Shown: piece by piece, positions 8,215 through 17,057 of the stretch
How the letters are laid out: each line of letters opens with the position of its first letter
Position numbering within the stretch: the stretch's first letter is position 1
Assembly: GCF_027923385.1 (NCBI RefSeq)
Contig: NZ_BSEC01000003.1
Span: 124,001-188,000 of the forward strand
Origin: Methylocystis echinoides
Lineage (GTDB): Bacteria; Pseudomonadota; Alphaproteobacteria; Rhizobiales; Beijerinckiaceae
Length of the DNA stretch: 64,000 bases
Reading direction: 5' to 3'
Position numbers and translations under genes: made by a program
The notes under the pieces: model-generated
Seen by the model: the letters and a program-made list of their open reading frames with translations, nothing else
Databases searched by the model: none
Told to the model about the DNA's origin: nothing

Positions 8215-9333
8215 ATGCCGATGAGCAAGGATGCCGCCTTTTTAGCCGCTGTCGTCAACGGCGCGCTGGATGGCATTGTCTCGATCGACGAGAGCGGTCG
8301 CATCCTTTCCTTCAACCAGGCGGCAAGCAAGCTGTTCGGTTATGCGCCCGAGGAGGTCATTGGCCAGAGCGTCGCCGTGCTCATGCCGGAGCCGCATCGA
8401 AGCGAGCACGAGACGTATCTGCGGAACTATCTCACGACCGGAGAGGCGAAAATCATCGGCATCGGCCGGCAGGTCGAGGGGCGACGCAAGGACGGCTTCC
8501 TCTTTCCGATCGATCTCGGTGTCGCCGAGATACAAGTCGACGGCCGCCGCTTCTTTATCGGTTTCATCCACGACTTGAGCGAACGGCGCAGATTTGAAGC
8601 GCATATGCGCGAACTCCACGCCGACCGTCTCGACCTCATGGAGCACATGACGGTTGGACTGGCGCACGAACTGAAACAACCCCTGGCGGCGATCACCGCC
8701 TATCTCAATATCCTTAGCCGGCGTCTCAAGGAGCAGCATGTCCCTACGGAAATAGGCGATGAGGTAATAACGAAGATCACCGAGCAAGTGTTTCGGGTCT
8801 CGGAGATTATGGACAACGTCCGCCAGTTCATGACCCGCGGCGCGACCGAGAAATCGCCACAGCATCTCAACGACGTCGTTCGCACCGCCTGCGAATTTAC
8901 CGACGCCATCGCCAGAGAAGCCGGAGTCGCGACGACGGTGCGCCTCGATGCGGCAGACGATTTGGTCGTGATCAACAAGGTTCAAATCCAGCAGGTTGTG
9001 GTCAATCTCAAGCGTAACGCGATCGAAGCGATGCACGTCTGTCAGCAGCGCGAGATGACCGTGTCGACCCGGTCTGTGGAAGGAAACATGATTCGTGTCG
9101 ATGTGGTCGATACGGGGCCGGGTCTGGCGGAATCCGTCAGATCGCGATTGTTCAAACCGTTCACGACGACGAAGCCCCAGGGGCTCGGCGTCGGCCTTTC
9201 GATCTCTCGCTCCATCGTCGAAGACCATCACGGAAAGCTGTGGGCCGAAGATAACCCTGGCGGGGGAACCATTTTTAGCTTCGTGCTGCCCATGACGCCC
9301 GAGACCGCGCGCATCCGCTGGGTGAGTGGTTAG
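8215..9333 (+). CDS. FixL-like PAS sensor histidine kinase, probable heme oxygen sensor
   Basis: A 372-residue soluble kinase: PAS domain (about 6-122), HisKA with phosphoacceptor His151 (GLAHELKQPLAAI), then a HATPase with the N box (NLKRNAIEAM), G1 box (DTGPGL) and G2 box (GLGVGLSI). In the PAS domain, HETYLRNY followed by IIGIGR aligns with FixL without gaps. His65 corresponds to the heme-ligating His200 and Arg85 to Arg220 of Bradyrhizobium FixL. Residue His214 of FixL is Lys here. There are no membrane segments and no FixJ gene nearby. Oxygen sensing is a strong prediction from family knowledge; the target is unknown. Confidence 0.85.
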   Translation: MPMSKDAAFLAAVVNGALDGIVSIDESGRILSFNQAASKLFGYAPEEVIGQSVAVLMPEPHRSEHETYLRNYLTTGEAKIIGIGRQVEGRRKDGFLFPIDLGVAEIQVDGRRFFIGFIHDLSERRRFEAHMRELHADRLDLMEHMTVGLAHELKQPLAAITAYLNILSRRLKEQHVPTEIGDEVITKITEQVFRVSEIMDNVRQFMTRGATEKSPQHLNDVVRTACEFTDAIAREAGVATTVRLDAADDLVVINKVQIQQVVVNLKRNAIEAMHVCQQREMTVSTRSVEGNMIRVDVVDTGPGLAESVRSRLFKPFTTTKPQGLGVGLSISRSIVEDHHGKLWAEDNPGGGTIFSFVLPMTPETARIRWVSG

Positions 9334-9386
9334 CCCGTAACCCGGGCCATCGCTGCCCGGGCGCTACATCGACGAACCGTGTTGCC

Positions 9387-9533
9387 ATGATGGTCGTTGC
9401 GCTACGCGAAGTGACTGGCGGAAAGGGAAGCAAATGGTTCCTGTTCATCGAAGAGGAATCACTGCGCGCGTCAAACCCGCTCGATGCGCTCTGGGTGACG
9501 GGGAAGGGAAGAGAGCGCCGGCTTGTCGATTGA
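9387..9533 (+). CDS. Small hypothetical protein
   Basis: A 48-residue ORF (MMVVALREVTGGKGSKWFLF...) 53 bases after the kinase gene. Its composition is protein-like, with balanced hydrophobic and charged residues, and it fills a stretch otherwise empty of genes. There is no clear ribosome site and no recognised family. It may be spurious. Confidence 0.35.
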   Translation: MMVVALREVTGGKGSKWFLFIEEESLRASNPLDALWVTGKGRERRLVD

Positions 9534-9617
9534 GGGGTTAGGTTGTCAACGCCCAATCGATGGGACAGAATGCGCGCGCGATTTCCATGCCGATTTTGTC
9601 CATATTGGGAGGGGTCC

Positions 9618-9884
9618 ATGGTGCAAACTTTCAGACTCGCAGTGGCAACCCTTGGATTGGTCAGCGCCACCTTCAGTGATTCCTATGCCGACATTCCACT
9701 GGACGCATACGCGCGGAGCCCTGAACGTTCGCAGCTCACAGGAGCGAATGCTGTCGAGCGGCTCTCGGGGATGACGCAGGTCGCAGCTACACGTAGGGTG
9801 GTGGTGCGGCCACCGAAACCGAAGCCGTCAAATGGCGTCTGTTGGCATTGGTCTCATGGAAAGTGGACGGCCCATCCCTGCTAG
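9618..9884 (+). CDS. Small secreted hypothetical protein
   Basis: An 88-residue protein with a signal peptide (about residues 1-24, ending SDSYA) and a mature part with a basic proline segment (RVVVRPPKPKPS) and a C-terminal CWHWSHGKWTAHPC motif containing two cysteines. GGGAGGGG just before the ATG at 9618 decides the start. The aromatic/His/Cys end resembles that of the small secreted protein at 6573-6812 in style. Function unknown. Confidence 0.55.
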   Translation: MVQTFRLAVATLGLVSATFSDSYADIPLDAYARSPERSQLTGANAVERLSGMTQVAATRRVVVRPPKPKPSNGVCWHWSHGKWTAHPC

Positions 9885-9923
9885 GGGATGACGTCGCAGA
9901 GAAGGCGACGACTCCTGCTATCA

Positions 9924-9968
9924 GAGAACCGCGCGCATCCGCCGGGTGGGTGGGTAGCCCCTAACCCG
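9924..9968 (+). repeat. Imperfect copy of the 3' end of the FixL-like kinase gene
   Basis: About 44 bases repeat the kinase gene 3' end and its stop region at 9301-9345, with five or six differences: ACCGCGCGCATCCGC, then GGGTG.GTGG and TAGCCC.TAACCCG in both. In the kinase gene these bases encode the last residues (RIRW) and the stop. The second copy has no coding frame around it and is followed by the hairpin at 9964-9985. It looks like debris of a duplication. Confidence 0.7.
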
Positions 9969-9985
9969 AGTCTCGCGACTCGGGT
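9964..9985 (+). terminator. Perfect 9-bp hairpin with tetraloop
   Basis: ACCCGAGTC, loop TCGC, GACTCGGGT. It lies 80 bases after the small secreted gene at 9618-9884. No T-run follows (it continues CGGAAGGGG), so termination is plausible rather than certain. Confidence 0.5.
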
Positions 9986-10084
9986 CGGAAGGGGAGACGG
10001 TCAGTACTCCTTAGCGAGCATGACAGTCAGCACGCGTCTCGTTACGGCAGGGTTCGCCGGGTCGGGGGACGCATAGCGGAGATT

Positions 10085-10318
10085 TCAGTCGTAATAGTCT
10101 ATTTTCCAGAAAATGGACTGTTCGCCGAAATCGAAGCTGCCGAAGTCGTGTGCGCCGTACGGGTCGTTGTTCTCCGTGAAGGCGTCGAACGAAGCCACCT
10201 TGACGAGGATGCGGCCCTGCGTCTCCGGCGGGAGCGCTGCGATCCCTGACGTGACGATGACCGTTCCGCCAGACCCCGTGCGACGGAAGGTGTCGTTGAG
10301 CTCAGCAATGGTGCTCAT
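10085..10318 (-). CDS. DUF3768 domain protein
   Basis: A 77-residue protein that carries nearly the whole DUF3768 pattern: GTVIVTSGIAALPPETQ, then FDAFTENNDPYGAHDFG and a terminal FWKIDYYD. The family is common in alphaproteobacterial plasmids and accessory regions, and its function is unknown. It fits the accessory character of this stretch. The ATG at 10318 is the family start. Confidence 0.85.
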   Translation of the reverse strand: MSTIAELNDTFRRTGSGGTVIVTSGIAALPPETQGRILVKVASFDAFTENNDPYGAHDFGSFDFGEQSIFWKIDYYD

Positions 10319-10767
10319 ACGAAAGAGGGTGAGAGCTGGTAAGTCGACCTCTTCCGGGGTCGTCCCGGAAGATGCCGCGGCAGGCGCGTGCCGACAAGCG
10401 CGCGGTCAACGGGCGCAGCCCTTGACGGCGCGCGGCGGCCGCGACAATGCGGCGATGACGGGGCGGCCCAGGGGCTTGGGAAAAGATTGCGCGCGCGGAG
10501 CATAGGCCCAAGTTGCTAATGCCGCCACGATCTGGACGGCAGTTCCATGGGGCGTGATTAAATTTTGTTAATGACATTGTGCGATCGATGCCATCACGCC
10601 TTCACAATGTCTTGGTAGGAAAGTCAAATTCCTCGACGGCTCCTCGCCAGGCTCGCGCGCAGCTCTTGTGTGCGGCGACGCAGGCGAATATCAGACGATG
10701 CGGGGTCAGCACAAAATGAAGCAACGAAATATGGTCGCTGTGGGCGGCCACAGTGGAGGTATTTCCA
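10319..10767. other. Intergenic region without a convincing gene
   Basis: It contains a 9-bp hairpin at 10350-10372 (TCTTCCGGG, loop, CCCGGAAGA) and a very GC-rich segment. Frames on both strands here are short and rich in Arg/Ala. The promoter of the gene at 10768 is probably in the AT-richer part around 10550-10620. Confidence 0.4.
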
Positions 10768-11193
10768 ATGATTACCCCTGAAGAATGCGCAGAGTTCGCG
10801 GCACTCGAAACAAGCGAGCTCTTCACGGGTGCCGTCCTTTCGACGAGGCATCGCTCCTTGCTCGCAAGCTACCTTTTGAATCTGTGGCGTGGCTCTGTCG
10901 CGGTGCGCAAGATGATCGTCGCGGACATTCGAGCGGCGATTGACCTGGGCGCGTCGAAGTACGCGGCGGACCTTTTTCTGGTGCTCAGGCTGTACCTCTC
11001 CAAACACCCGGATGCGAGAATGTCGCAGCGTACGGGGCGTAAATGCACCCGTGCGTATAAGACATGCGGCATCGACCCGCGCTATCGCATGACCGTGCGT
11101 TTTTTCCCTGGGGCTGAGTGTCGGAACATGTCGCGTGCCGGCGGCGACTACGGTCGCTGTTCCCACGAAAATGGCAGGCCGCCGGTTCGCTAA
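10768..11193 (+). CDS. Conserved-type hypothetical protein
   Basis: A 141-residue protein. The N-terminal 85 residues look well folded and mostly helical (ITPEECAEFAALETSELF ... LLASYLLNLWRGS ... AADLFLVLRLYLSKHP). The C-terminal 55 residues are Arg/Cys-rich and may be read-through or a degraded tail. The ATG at 10768 is chosen because GGAGGT lies seven bases before it; the upstream GTG at 10753 overlaps that ribosome site. Function unknown. Confidence 0.55.
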   Translation: MITPEECAEFAALETSELFTGAVLSTRHRSLLASYLLNLWRGSVAVRKMIVADIRAAIDLGASKYAADLFLVLRLYLSKHPDARMSQRTGRKCTRAYKTCGIDPRYRMTVRFFPGAECRNMSRAGGDYGRCSHENGRPPVR

Positions 11194-11245
11194 CTCGAAC
11201 CGACAGCCTGCAACATGCTACGGAAACGCAACCAACCCTGACGGA

Positions 11246-11598
11246 TTACGCCTTGTCTTTCGGAGGCAGTTTGCCTTCGGGGGTCGCTTTGTCGATGGCG
11301 ATGGGGAGGTATTCCGCGAGAAGGTCGCGGGCGTTGTTGAAGTCGATCCCGGAGGCCTCGGCCAGTTTCTTGAGTTTTTCGACGCCGATCGCCTGGCCAA
11401 CCTCGATGCCGCTGATCACCTCGTTCTTGCCGGTCGAAATCCACGAGTCGACCTGCCGCTGAAGCCGGCATTTTGAAAATTCTTTACGACAGCATCAATT
11501 CCGCCCTGCTTCTCGACATACTCTTTGATCAGAGTCAGAGCCCCAGCGCCTATGACGCCGCCCGTAATAGATTTCAACCAGCTGGTTTCTTCAGCCAT
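11246..11598 (-). pseudogene. YidB-family protein, frameshifted
   Basis: The minus frame starts MAEETSWLKSITGGVIGAG and continues through GGIDAVVKNFQNAGFSG in a form typical of YidB-like proteins. It then turns into Arg-rich nonsense. One extra base near 11460 would join it to QVDSWISTGKNEVISGIEVG and on to LPPKDKA with a stop at 11246-11248, giving a normal protein of about 117 residues. A single-base deletion or a sequencing error therefore breaks the gene. It lies 50 bases beyond kdpC in the same direction. Confidence 0.75.
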
Positions 11599-11648
11599 TT
11601 TTTCGCTCCCTAATACTCTGACGGCGCAGTACCGCACGGGTGGATTGT

Positions 11649-12248
11649 TTAACGTAAGCTATCCAAGGCAAGGTTTAACTGCAACACGTTCACGCGAGGT
11701 TCGCCGATGAAGCCAGCAACCCGCCCCTTTATGTGGTTCTCGACGAGAAGGCGTACTTTCTCTTCCGGGAGACCGCGCGCCATTGCAACGGCGGAAATCT
11801 GAGCGAGCGCATATTGCGGCGAAATATGCGGATCCAGACCAGATGCCGAGGTCGTCACCGCGTCCGCGGCGACCACATCGATGCGGCCTGCCGCAAACTC
11901 GGACTCGATCGACGCATTCACCCGATCAATCAGCTTTTTTGATGTGGGTGCAAGATTGGAGCCCATGGAGTTCGAGGCATTATAGGGCGCGTCGACGCTC
12001 TTCGAGGGATCCGCTGGATCGGGACCGGTTGTCGCCGAAGGACGCCCGTGAAAGTAGCGGTCGGACGCGAAGTTCTGACCGATTAAGGAAGAGCCAACGA
12101 CTTTGCCATCACGCTCGATCAGGCTGCCGTTAGCCTTCCCTGACATGCCAAGCTGGGCAATGCCGGTAATCGCGAGCGGGTAAGCGAGGCCTGTCAGGGC
12201 GCTAAACAACACGATCAAGACGATCGCCGGTCGAAGCTGGGAAAGCAT
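11649..12248 (-). CDS. kdpC: KdpC, potassium-transporting ATPase subunit C
   Basis: A 199-residue protein starting MLSQLRPAIVLIVLFSALTG, with one N-terminal membrane helix and the periplasmic KdpC domain (YFHGRPSAT, SNLAPTSK, DPHISPQYALAQ, GEPRVNVLQLN). KdpC stabilises the KdpFABC complex and assists nucleotide binding by KdpB. It is the last gene of the minus-strand kdpFABC operon, 10 bases after kdpB. The open frame extends upstream of the ATG at 12248 only into kdpB. Confidence 0.95.
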   Translation of the reverse strand: MLSQLRPAIVLIVLFSALTGLAYPLAITGIAQLGMSGKANGSLIERDGKVVGSSLIGQNFASDRYFHGRPSATTGPDPADPSKSVDAPYNASNSMGSNLAPTSKKLIDRVNASIESEFAAGRIDVVAADAVTTSASGLDPHISPQYALAQISAVAMARGLPEEKVRLLVENHIKGRVAGFIGEPRVNVLQLNLALDSLR

Positions 12249-12258
12249 TGATGGATCC

Positions 12259-14355
12259 TCACGCGAGATGCAGGAACGAGACGGCGACATCGATCGCTTT
12301 GATCCCGACAAAGGGTACGATGACGCCGCCGAGGCCATAAATAAGGAGGTTTCGGCGCAAGAGCTTAGCTGCGCCGATGGGACGATAGGCGACCCCTTTT
12401 AGCGCCAGCGGGATCAGCGCGATGATGATAAGCGCGTTGAAAATCACTGCAGACAGGATCGCCGACTGCGGCGACGCCAGCTTCATGATGTTGATGGCGT
12501 CGAGCTGTGGGTAAGTGACGATGAACAGCGCCGGAATGATCGCGAAATACTTCGCGACATCATTGGCGATGGAAAAGGTCGTCAATGACCCGCGGGTCAT
12601 CAGCAGTTGCTTGCCAATCTGGACGATTTCGATGAGCTTCGTCGGATCGCTGTCGAGATCCACCATGTTGCCAGCTTCGCGCGCGGCCTGCGTGCCGGTT
12701 TGCATGGCGACGCCAACGTCCGCCTGCGCCAAAGCGGGGGCGTCATTGGTGCCGTCGCCACACATGGCGATCAAGCGGCCGCCCTGCTGCTCCTTGCGGA
12801 TATAGGCGAGCTTGTCCTCGGGCGTAGCCTGCGCGATGAAGTCGTCGACGCCAGCTTCGCCGGCAATCGCCGCCGCAGTGATCGGGTTATCGCCCGTCAC
12901 CATGACCGTCTTGATGCCCATGGCGCGCAGAGCCGCAAACCGCGCCTTGATGTCGGGCTTGATGATGTCCTTCAGATGCACGGCGCCGAGCAACCGTCCA
13001 TTTTCGGAGACGGCAAGTGGCGTGCCGCCGGCGCGGGATATGCGGTCGACCGCGCGGGTAAAGTCCTCTGGGACAGCAACCCGATCCAGGACTGCGCTCG
13101 CCGCCTCCGCCATGCCGGCATGCCCAGCAGATTGCTTCAGGATCGCGTCGACTGCGCCCTTGCGCAGTGAGCGTCCAGGCAGATCCACCCCGGAAATACG
13201 CGTGTGCGCCGAAAAAGGCTCGATCCGCGCGTCAGCGGCGAGGGCGGGCGCGGGCAATGCATAGCGGCTCTTCGCCAAGGCGACGATGGAGCGCCCCTCA
13301 GGGGTCTCGTCGGCGAGAGACGCGAGCATCACGGCCTCAGCCAGAGCATACTCCGACACGCCGCCGACGGGGATGAATTCGTCGGCCATGCGGTTGCCGA
13401 ATGTGATGGTTCCAGTCTTGTCGAGCAGCAGCGTGTCGACGTCACCGGCCGCCTCGACGGCGCGACCAGAGGTGGCGATGACATTGAAACGAATGAGGCG
13501 GTCCATGCCGGCGATGCCGATTGCCGACAGCAAGCCGCCAATGGTCGTAGGAATCAGGCAGACCAACAGGGCGATGAGCACGCTCAATGAAAGCGCCGTC
13601 CCCGAGTAGCCGGCGAGCGGCCACAGCGTCACGCAGACGATCAGGAAGATGATCGTCAAGCCAGAAAGCAGGATCGACAGCGCCAGCTCATTGGGGGTCT
13701 TCTGGCGTTGCGCGCCCTCTACGAGAGCGATCATACGGTCGATGAAGGTCGAACCGGGCGCGGCGGTGATTTTGACCCTGATCCAGTCCGAAAGCACGGT
13801 CGTGCCGCCGGTGACGGCCGAGCGGTCGCCGCCGGCTTCGCGTATCACTGGAGCGGATTCGCCGGTGATGGCGGATTCGTTGACCGACGCGACGCCTTCG
13901 ATGACCTCGCCGTCGCCGGGGATGAGATCGCCGGGCTCGACAAGGACGATGTCGCCGATCCGCAAATCCAGAGCGGAGACGCCCTCGATGACGTCTCGCA
14001 TCCCGCTTTTACCGTCAGGGTCGATCAGGCGCTTGGCATGCGTGTCCGTGCGGGTTTTGCGAAGGGCGTCGGCCTGCGCCTTGCCGCGGCCTTCGGCCAC
14101 AGCCTCAGCAAAATTGGCGAAGACGACGGTGAACCACAGCCAGGCCGCGATCTGCCCGGTGAACAAAGCGGCTCCATTCTGCGCGACGACGTCACGCAGG
14201 AAAATCAGGGTGACAACGGCTGAGACCACTTCGGTGACGAAGATCACCGGATTGCGCGCCAATTGGCGCGGGTCGAGTTTCCGGAACGCATCGACCGAGG
14301 CGCGTTTGATGATGGCCCGATCGAAAAGGCCGGGAGCGGCGACTTTCGAAGACAT
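12259..14355 (-). CDS. kdpB: KdpB, P-type ATPase subunit of the potassium pump
   Basis: A 698-residue protein with the P-type ATPase plan: TGES actuator motif (164-167), phosphorylated Asp312 in [16 protein letters not shown] in the membrane core near 270, and [18 protein letters not shown] in the P domain. The length matches the family (about 680-700). KdpB hydrolyses ATP to drive potassium taken up through KdpA. The ATG at 14355 follows kdpA by 14 bases; a longer open frame reaches into kdpA without similarity. Confidence 0.97.
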   Translation of the reverse strand: MSSKVAAPGLFDRAIIKRASVDAFRKLDPRQLARNPVIFVTEVVSAVVTLIFLRDVVAQNGAALFTGQIAAWLWFTVVFANFAEAVAEGRGKAQADALRKTRTDTHAKRLIDPDGKSGMRDVIEGVSALDLRIGDIVLVEPGDLIPGDGEVIEGVASVNESAITGESAPVIREAGGDRSAVTGGTTVLSDWIRVKITAAPGSTFIDRMIALVEGAQRQKTPNELALSILLSGLTIIFLIVCVTLWPLAGYSGTALSLSVLIALLVCLIPTTIGGLLSAIGIAGMDRLIRFNVIATSGRAVEAAGDVDTLLLDKTGTITFGNRMADEFIPVGGVSEYALAEAVMLASLADETPEGRSIVALAKSRYALPAPALAADARIEPFSAHTRISGVDLPGRSLRKGAVDAILKQSAGHAGMAEAASAVLDRVAVPEDFTRAVDRISRAGGTPLAVSENGRLLGAVHLKDIIKPDIKARFAALRAMGIKTVMVTGDNPITAAAIAGEAGVDDFIAQATPEDKLAYIRKEQQGGRLIAMCGDGTNDAPALAQADVGVAMQTGTQAAREAGNMVDLDSDPTKLIEIVQIGKQLLMTRGSLTTFSIANDVAKYFAIIPALFIVTYPQLDAINIMKLASPQSAILSAVIFNALIIIALIPLALKGVAYRPIGAAKLLRRNLLIYGLGGVIVPFVGIKAIDVAVSFLHLA

Positions 14356-14369
14356 GACAGCTAACTCCG

Positions 14370-16079
14370 TTAGAAGACCTTGCCCGAATCGGCCAGGAAG
14401 TGCTCGACGATGGGGCCGAGCGCGAGGGCCGGAAAGTATTGCAGCAGGTAGAGGATGACGATGACGCCGATGAGCAGGCCGATGAAGAGCGGACCATCCG
14501 TCGGGAAAGTGCCTGAGGAGGCCGCCACTTTCTTTTTCGCCGCAAATGAACCCGCCATCGCCAGGAGCGGGACAACGAAGGCGAAGCGGCCAAGAAGCAT
14601 GGCGATGCCCAGTGTCGAATTGTACCAAAGCGTATTGCCGTTCAGGCCCGCGAAGGCGGAGCCGTTATTGTCATTGGCCGACGCAAAGGCGTAGAGGATT
14701 TCCGACAAGCCGTGCGGGCCTGCATTGTTCAGGCTGTTGAGGCCGGTCTGAAGCATCACCGACGCGGCGGAGAAACCGAGCACGGTGAGTGGATAGATAA
14801 ACACCGCCAACATGGCGAGCTTGATTTCGCGGGTCTCAATCTTCTTGCCGAGATATTCCGGCGTGCGGCCGACCATCAGGCCGGCGACAAAGACGGCAAT
14901 GACCGCGAGCACGAGAAAGCCATAGACTCCCGCGCCGACGCCGCCAGGCGCCACGCTGCCCATCAAGATATTGAATATCGGCACAAGCCCGCCCAATGGC
15001 ATGAAGGAATCATGCATCGCATTGACCGCGCCGCAGCTCGTTCCTGTTGTCGAAGCAGCGAACAAAGCGCTGGTGGCGACGCCGAAGCGAACCTCCTTGC
15101 CTTCCATATTACCCGGCGACGGATCGACGCCAATGGCGGTCAGCAGCGGATTGCCGGCGCTTTCGGCCCAGTAGGCGACAAAGACGCCGGCGACAAGGAC
15201 GATGCCCATGGTGATGGCGATGGCGCGTCCCTGCCGAAAATCGAGAACCGCGCGCCCAAGAGCGAAGGCGGTCGCAAACGGGACCACCAACAGCGCCCAG
15301 ATCTCGAGCATGTTGGACCAAGCGTTGGGGTTTTCGAAAGGATGCGACGAATTGGCGTTAAAGAAGCCGCCGCCATTGGTGCCGAGTTCCTTGATCGTTT
15401 CTTGGCTGGCCGTCGGGCCGATCGAGATGATTTGCTTCGTCCCCTCGAGCGTCGTGACTTCCACCGATCCGGCGAGCGTCTGCGGAACTCCCAACGCGAC
15501 AAGGACAAGCGCGACAACGACGGAGAGTGGCAGCAGCACGTAAAGCGTCGAGCGCGTCATATCGACCCAGAAATTGCCGACCGTCGGCGACTCGGCCCGT
15601 GAAAAGCCCCTCACCAGGACAAAGGCCATGGAAAGGCCAGTTGCGGCGGAAAGGAAATTATGCACCGTCAACCCGAGCATCTGCGTGAGATGGCTCATCG
15701 TCGACTCGCCACTATAGTTCTGCCAGTTTGTATTCGTGACAAAGCTGACGGAAGTGTTGAAGGCGAGGTCGGACGGCACGCCGCTGAAACCCTGCGGATT
15801 GAGTGGCAGATACTCTTGCAGGCGCTGCATTGCGTAGAGCGACGCGAAGCCGACAATGCTGAACGCAAGCATCGCCATGGTATAGACGAGCCAGCTTTGC
15901 TCTTTGGCGGGGTCGACCCCGGAAAGCTTGTAGAAAACGCGCTCAAAAGGCGCGAGGATCGGCGACAAGAAGGTGGGTTCGCCTCCAAGCACGCGCGTAA
16001 TGTAAGCGCCAAGCGGGATCGCCGCTGCTATTACGGCCGCGAGCACAAGGGCGATTTGCGCCCAACCGACGAAAGTCAT
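14370..16079 (-). CDS. kdpA: KdpA, potassium-binding channel-like subunit
   Basis: A 569-residue membrane protein of the superfamily of K+ transporters. Selectivity-filter segments are visible: [11 protein letters not shown] (112-122), [17 protein letters not shown] (235-251), [12 protein letters not shown] and [10 protein letters not shown]. KdpA binds potassium with high affinity in the inner membrane. It lies between kdpF and kdpB with short gaps. Confidence 0.97.
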   Translation of the reverse strand: MTFVGWAQIALVLAAVIAAAIPLGAYITRVLGGEPTFLSPILAPFERVFYKLSGVDPAKEQSWLVYTMAMLAFSIVGFASLYAMQRLQEYLPLNPQGFSGVPSDLAFNTSVSFVTNTNWQNYSGESTMSHLTQMLGLTVHNFLSAATGLSMAFVLVRGFSRAESPTVGNFWVDMTRSTLYVLLPLSVVVALVLVALGVPQTLAGSVEVTTLEGTKQIISIGPTASQETIKELGTNGGGFFNANSSHPFENPNAWSNMLEIWALLVVPFATAFALGRAVLDFRQGRAIAITMGIVLVAGVFVAYWAESAGNPLLTAIGVDPSPGNMEGKEVRFGVATSALFAASTTGTSCGAVNAMHDSFMPLGGLVPIFNILMGSVAPGGVGAGVYGFLVLAVIAVFVAGLMVGRTPEYLGKKIETREIKLAMLAVFIYPLTVLGFSAASVMLQTGLNSLNNAGPHGLSEILYAFASANDNNGSAFAGLNGNTLWYNSTLGIAMLLGRFAFVVPLLAMAGSFAAKKKVAASSGTFPTDGPLFIGLLIGVIVILYLLQYFPALALGPIVEHFLADSGKVF

Positions 16080-16112
16080 GGGTTTGATCTCGGGCAGGCC
16101 CGAGCCTTCTGA

Positions 16113-16199
16113 TTAGAACTTTTCTGGATGGAGCAGGCTGTAGACAAGATAGCATCCCAACAGCAAGGCGACGCACAAGCCGATGATTGGTTCGTACAT
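16113..16199 (-). CDS. kdpF: KdpF, small stabilising subunit of the potassium pump
   Basis: A 28-residue peptide, one hydrophobic helix (IIGLCVALLLGCYLVYSLL) ending in HPEKF. That is the characteristic KdpF C-terminus (PE-[RK]-F). It starts at the ATG at 16199, with GGGATGTCGCC just before it, and ends 34 bases before kdpA. KdpF is known to stabilise the complex in the membrane. Confidence 0.9.
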   Translation of the reverse strand: MYEPIIGLCVALLLGCYLVYSLLHPEKF

Positions 16200-16212
16200 G
16201 GCGACATCCCTT

Positions 16213-16296
16213 TTATAGACGCCCACAGGCGCGGGCGTAGAAGCCCATCATGATCAGGATGACGACGCCGAGGACGAGGTAGATAAGATCAAGCAT
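16213..16296 (-). CDS. Single-helix peptide upstream of kdpF
   Basis: A 27-residue ORF (MLDLIYLVLGVVILIMMGFY, then a short polar end ARACGRL). It lies 13 bases before kdpF in the same direction and is almost entirely one membrane helix. Small ORFs of this style precede kdpF in other alphaproteobacteria as I recall. A role as an extra Kdp-associated subunit is inference. Confidence 0.6.
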   Translation of the reverse strand: MLDLIYLVLGVVILIMMGFYARACGRL

Positions 16297-16464
16297 GTTT
16301 GGCTCCGAGTAGAAAACCGCTGCAATATGCGCCTGAGAGCCGTAAGCGGGCCATACGGAAAGTGGGGATTTGGCATAAAGGAAATATAAAGAGCGGCTCT
16401 GTCCGTTGAGCCGCGCCGACAACAGCCGAAAGAAGCGCCAGGCGCTGATAAAGCAACAAAAGAC

Positions 16465-16590
16465 TTAAAAGTGCCTTGTTTGCTGATTGTTGCTTTTGTT
16501 GCGCGATCGCCTCGCCCGCACTTCGTCGCGAATATTCAGGCCAGCTATGAGACAGGCCGTTGCTAAGCCCAAGATGTATATCGCGGTCAT
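16465..16590 (-). CDS. Small membrane peptide upstream of the kdp operon
   Basis: A 41-residue ORF with one hydrophobic helix (MTAIYILGLATACLIAGLNI) and a basic, polar tail. AGGGAGAAGG directly before the ATG at 16590 is a strong ribosome site. It points into the kdp operon, 168 bases ahead of the 27-residue peptide. No family recognised. Confidence 0.45.
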   Translation of the reverse strand: MTAIYILGLATACLIAGLNIRDEVRARRSRNKSNNQQTRHF

Positions 16591-17057
16591 CCTTCTCCCT
16601 ATCCGATACGGGCAGCCCACGGCAGAACGCCGAGATCCCGACTGTAAAGGCCGGCAGCGCGATATAGTGAGGCTTTAACATGCGTGCTTCCCCTTCGGCG
16701 GAACGACAGACATTTGGGGGCAGGGGCAGTAAAGAAGCTATTCGAATGTTCGGGCTTTGGCATAAAGGCTGAATAAAGATGAGAGACGATTGTAGCTCCA
16801 AGGAGCAGCACAGGAATCAGGCGGCGCACCTCTGCATTGGGATAAAATCAGCTCATTGCTGTCGGGAGGCGGCCAGTCGGGATCGGCAACGCCGATGAGC
16901 TTTTTTGTGTCGAAGCCTTGAAAGTTTCCCGCATTTCATTCCATTTTACGATTTGACATGGTCATACACGCGTCGTGCTTGTCGGTTCCTCCTCTTAAGG
17001 TCAAGAGGTTCGCTCCCCTAGCAGGTTCGCGTCATAAAATCTCGGGGCGAGGAAAGA
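16591..17057. other. Divergent regulatory region between the kdpF-side peptides and kdpD
   Basis: It should hold the kdpFABC promoter (KdpE-controlled) and the kdpDE promoter. A possible minus-strand secreted ORF (16599-16829, GTG start, signal-like N-terminus) is too weak to call. A/T-rich stretches around 16915-16965 are the likeliest core promoter zone; I could not identify a KdpE box with confidence. Confidence 0.4.

Noticed and set aside
8242..9231. Long antisense frame opposite the FixL-like kinase
   Set aside because: No domain, Arg/Asp/His-rich composition, and complete overlap with a well-supported gene.
12259..14628. KdpB start at 14628
   Set aside because: The extra 91 codons overlap kdpA and are not KdpB-like; the ATG at 14355 gives the family length.
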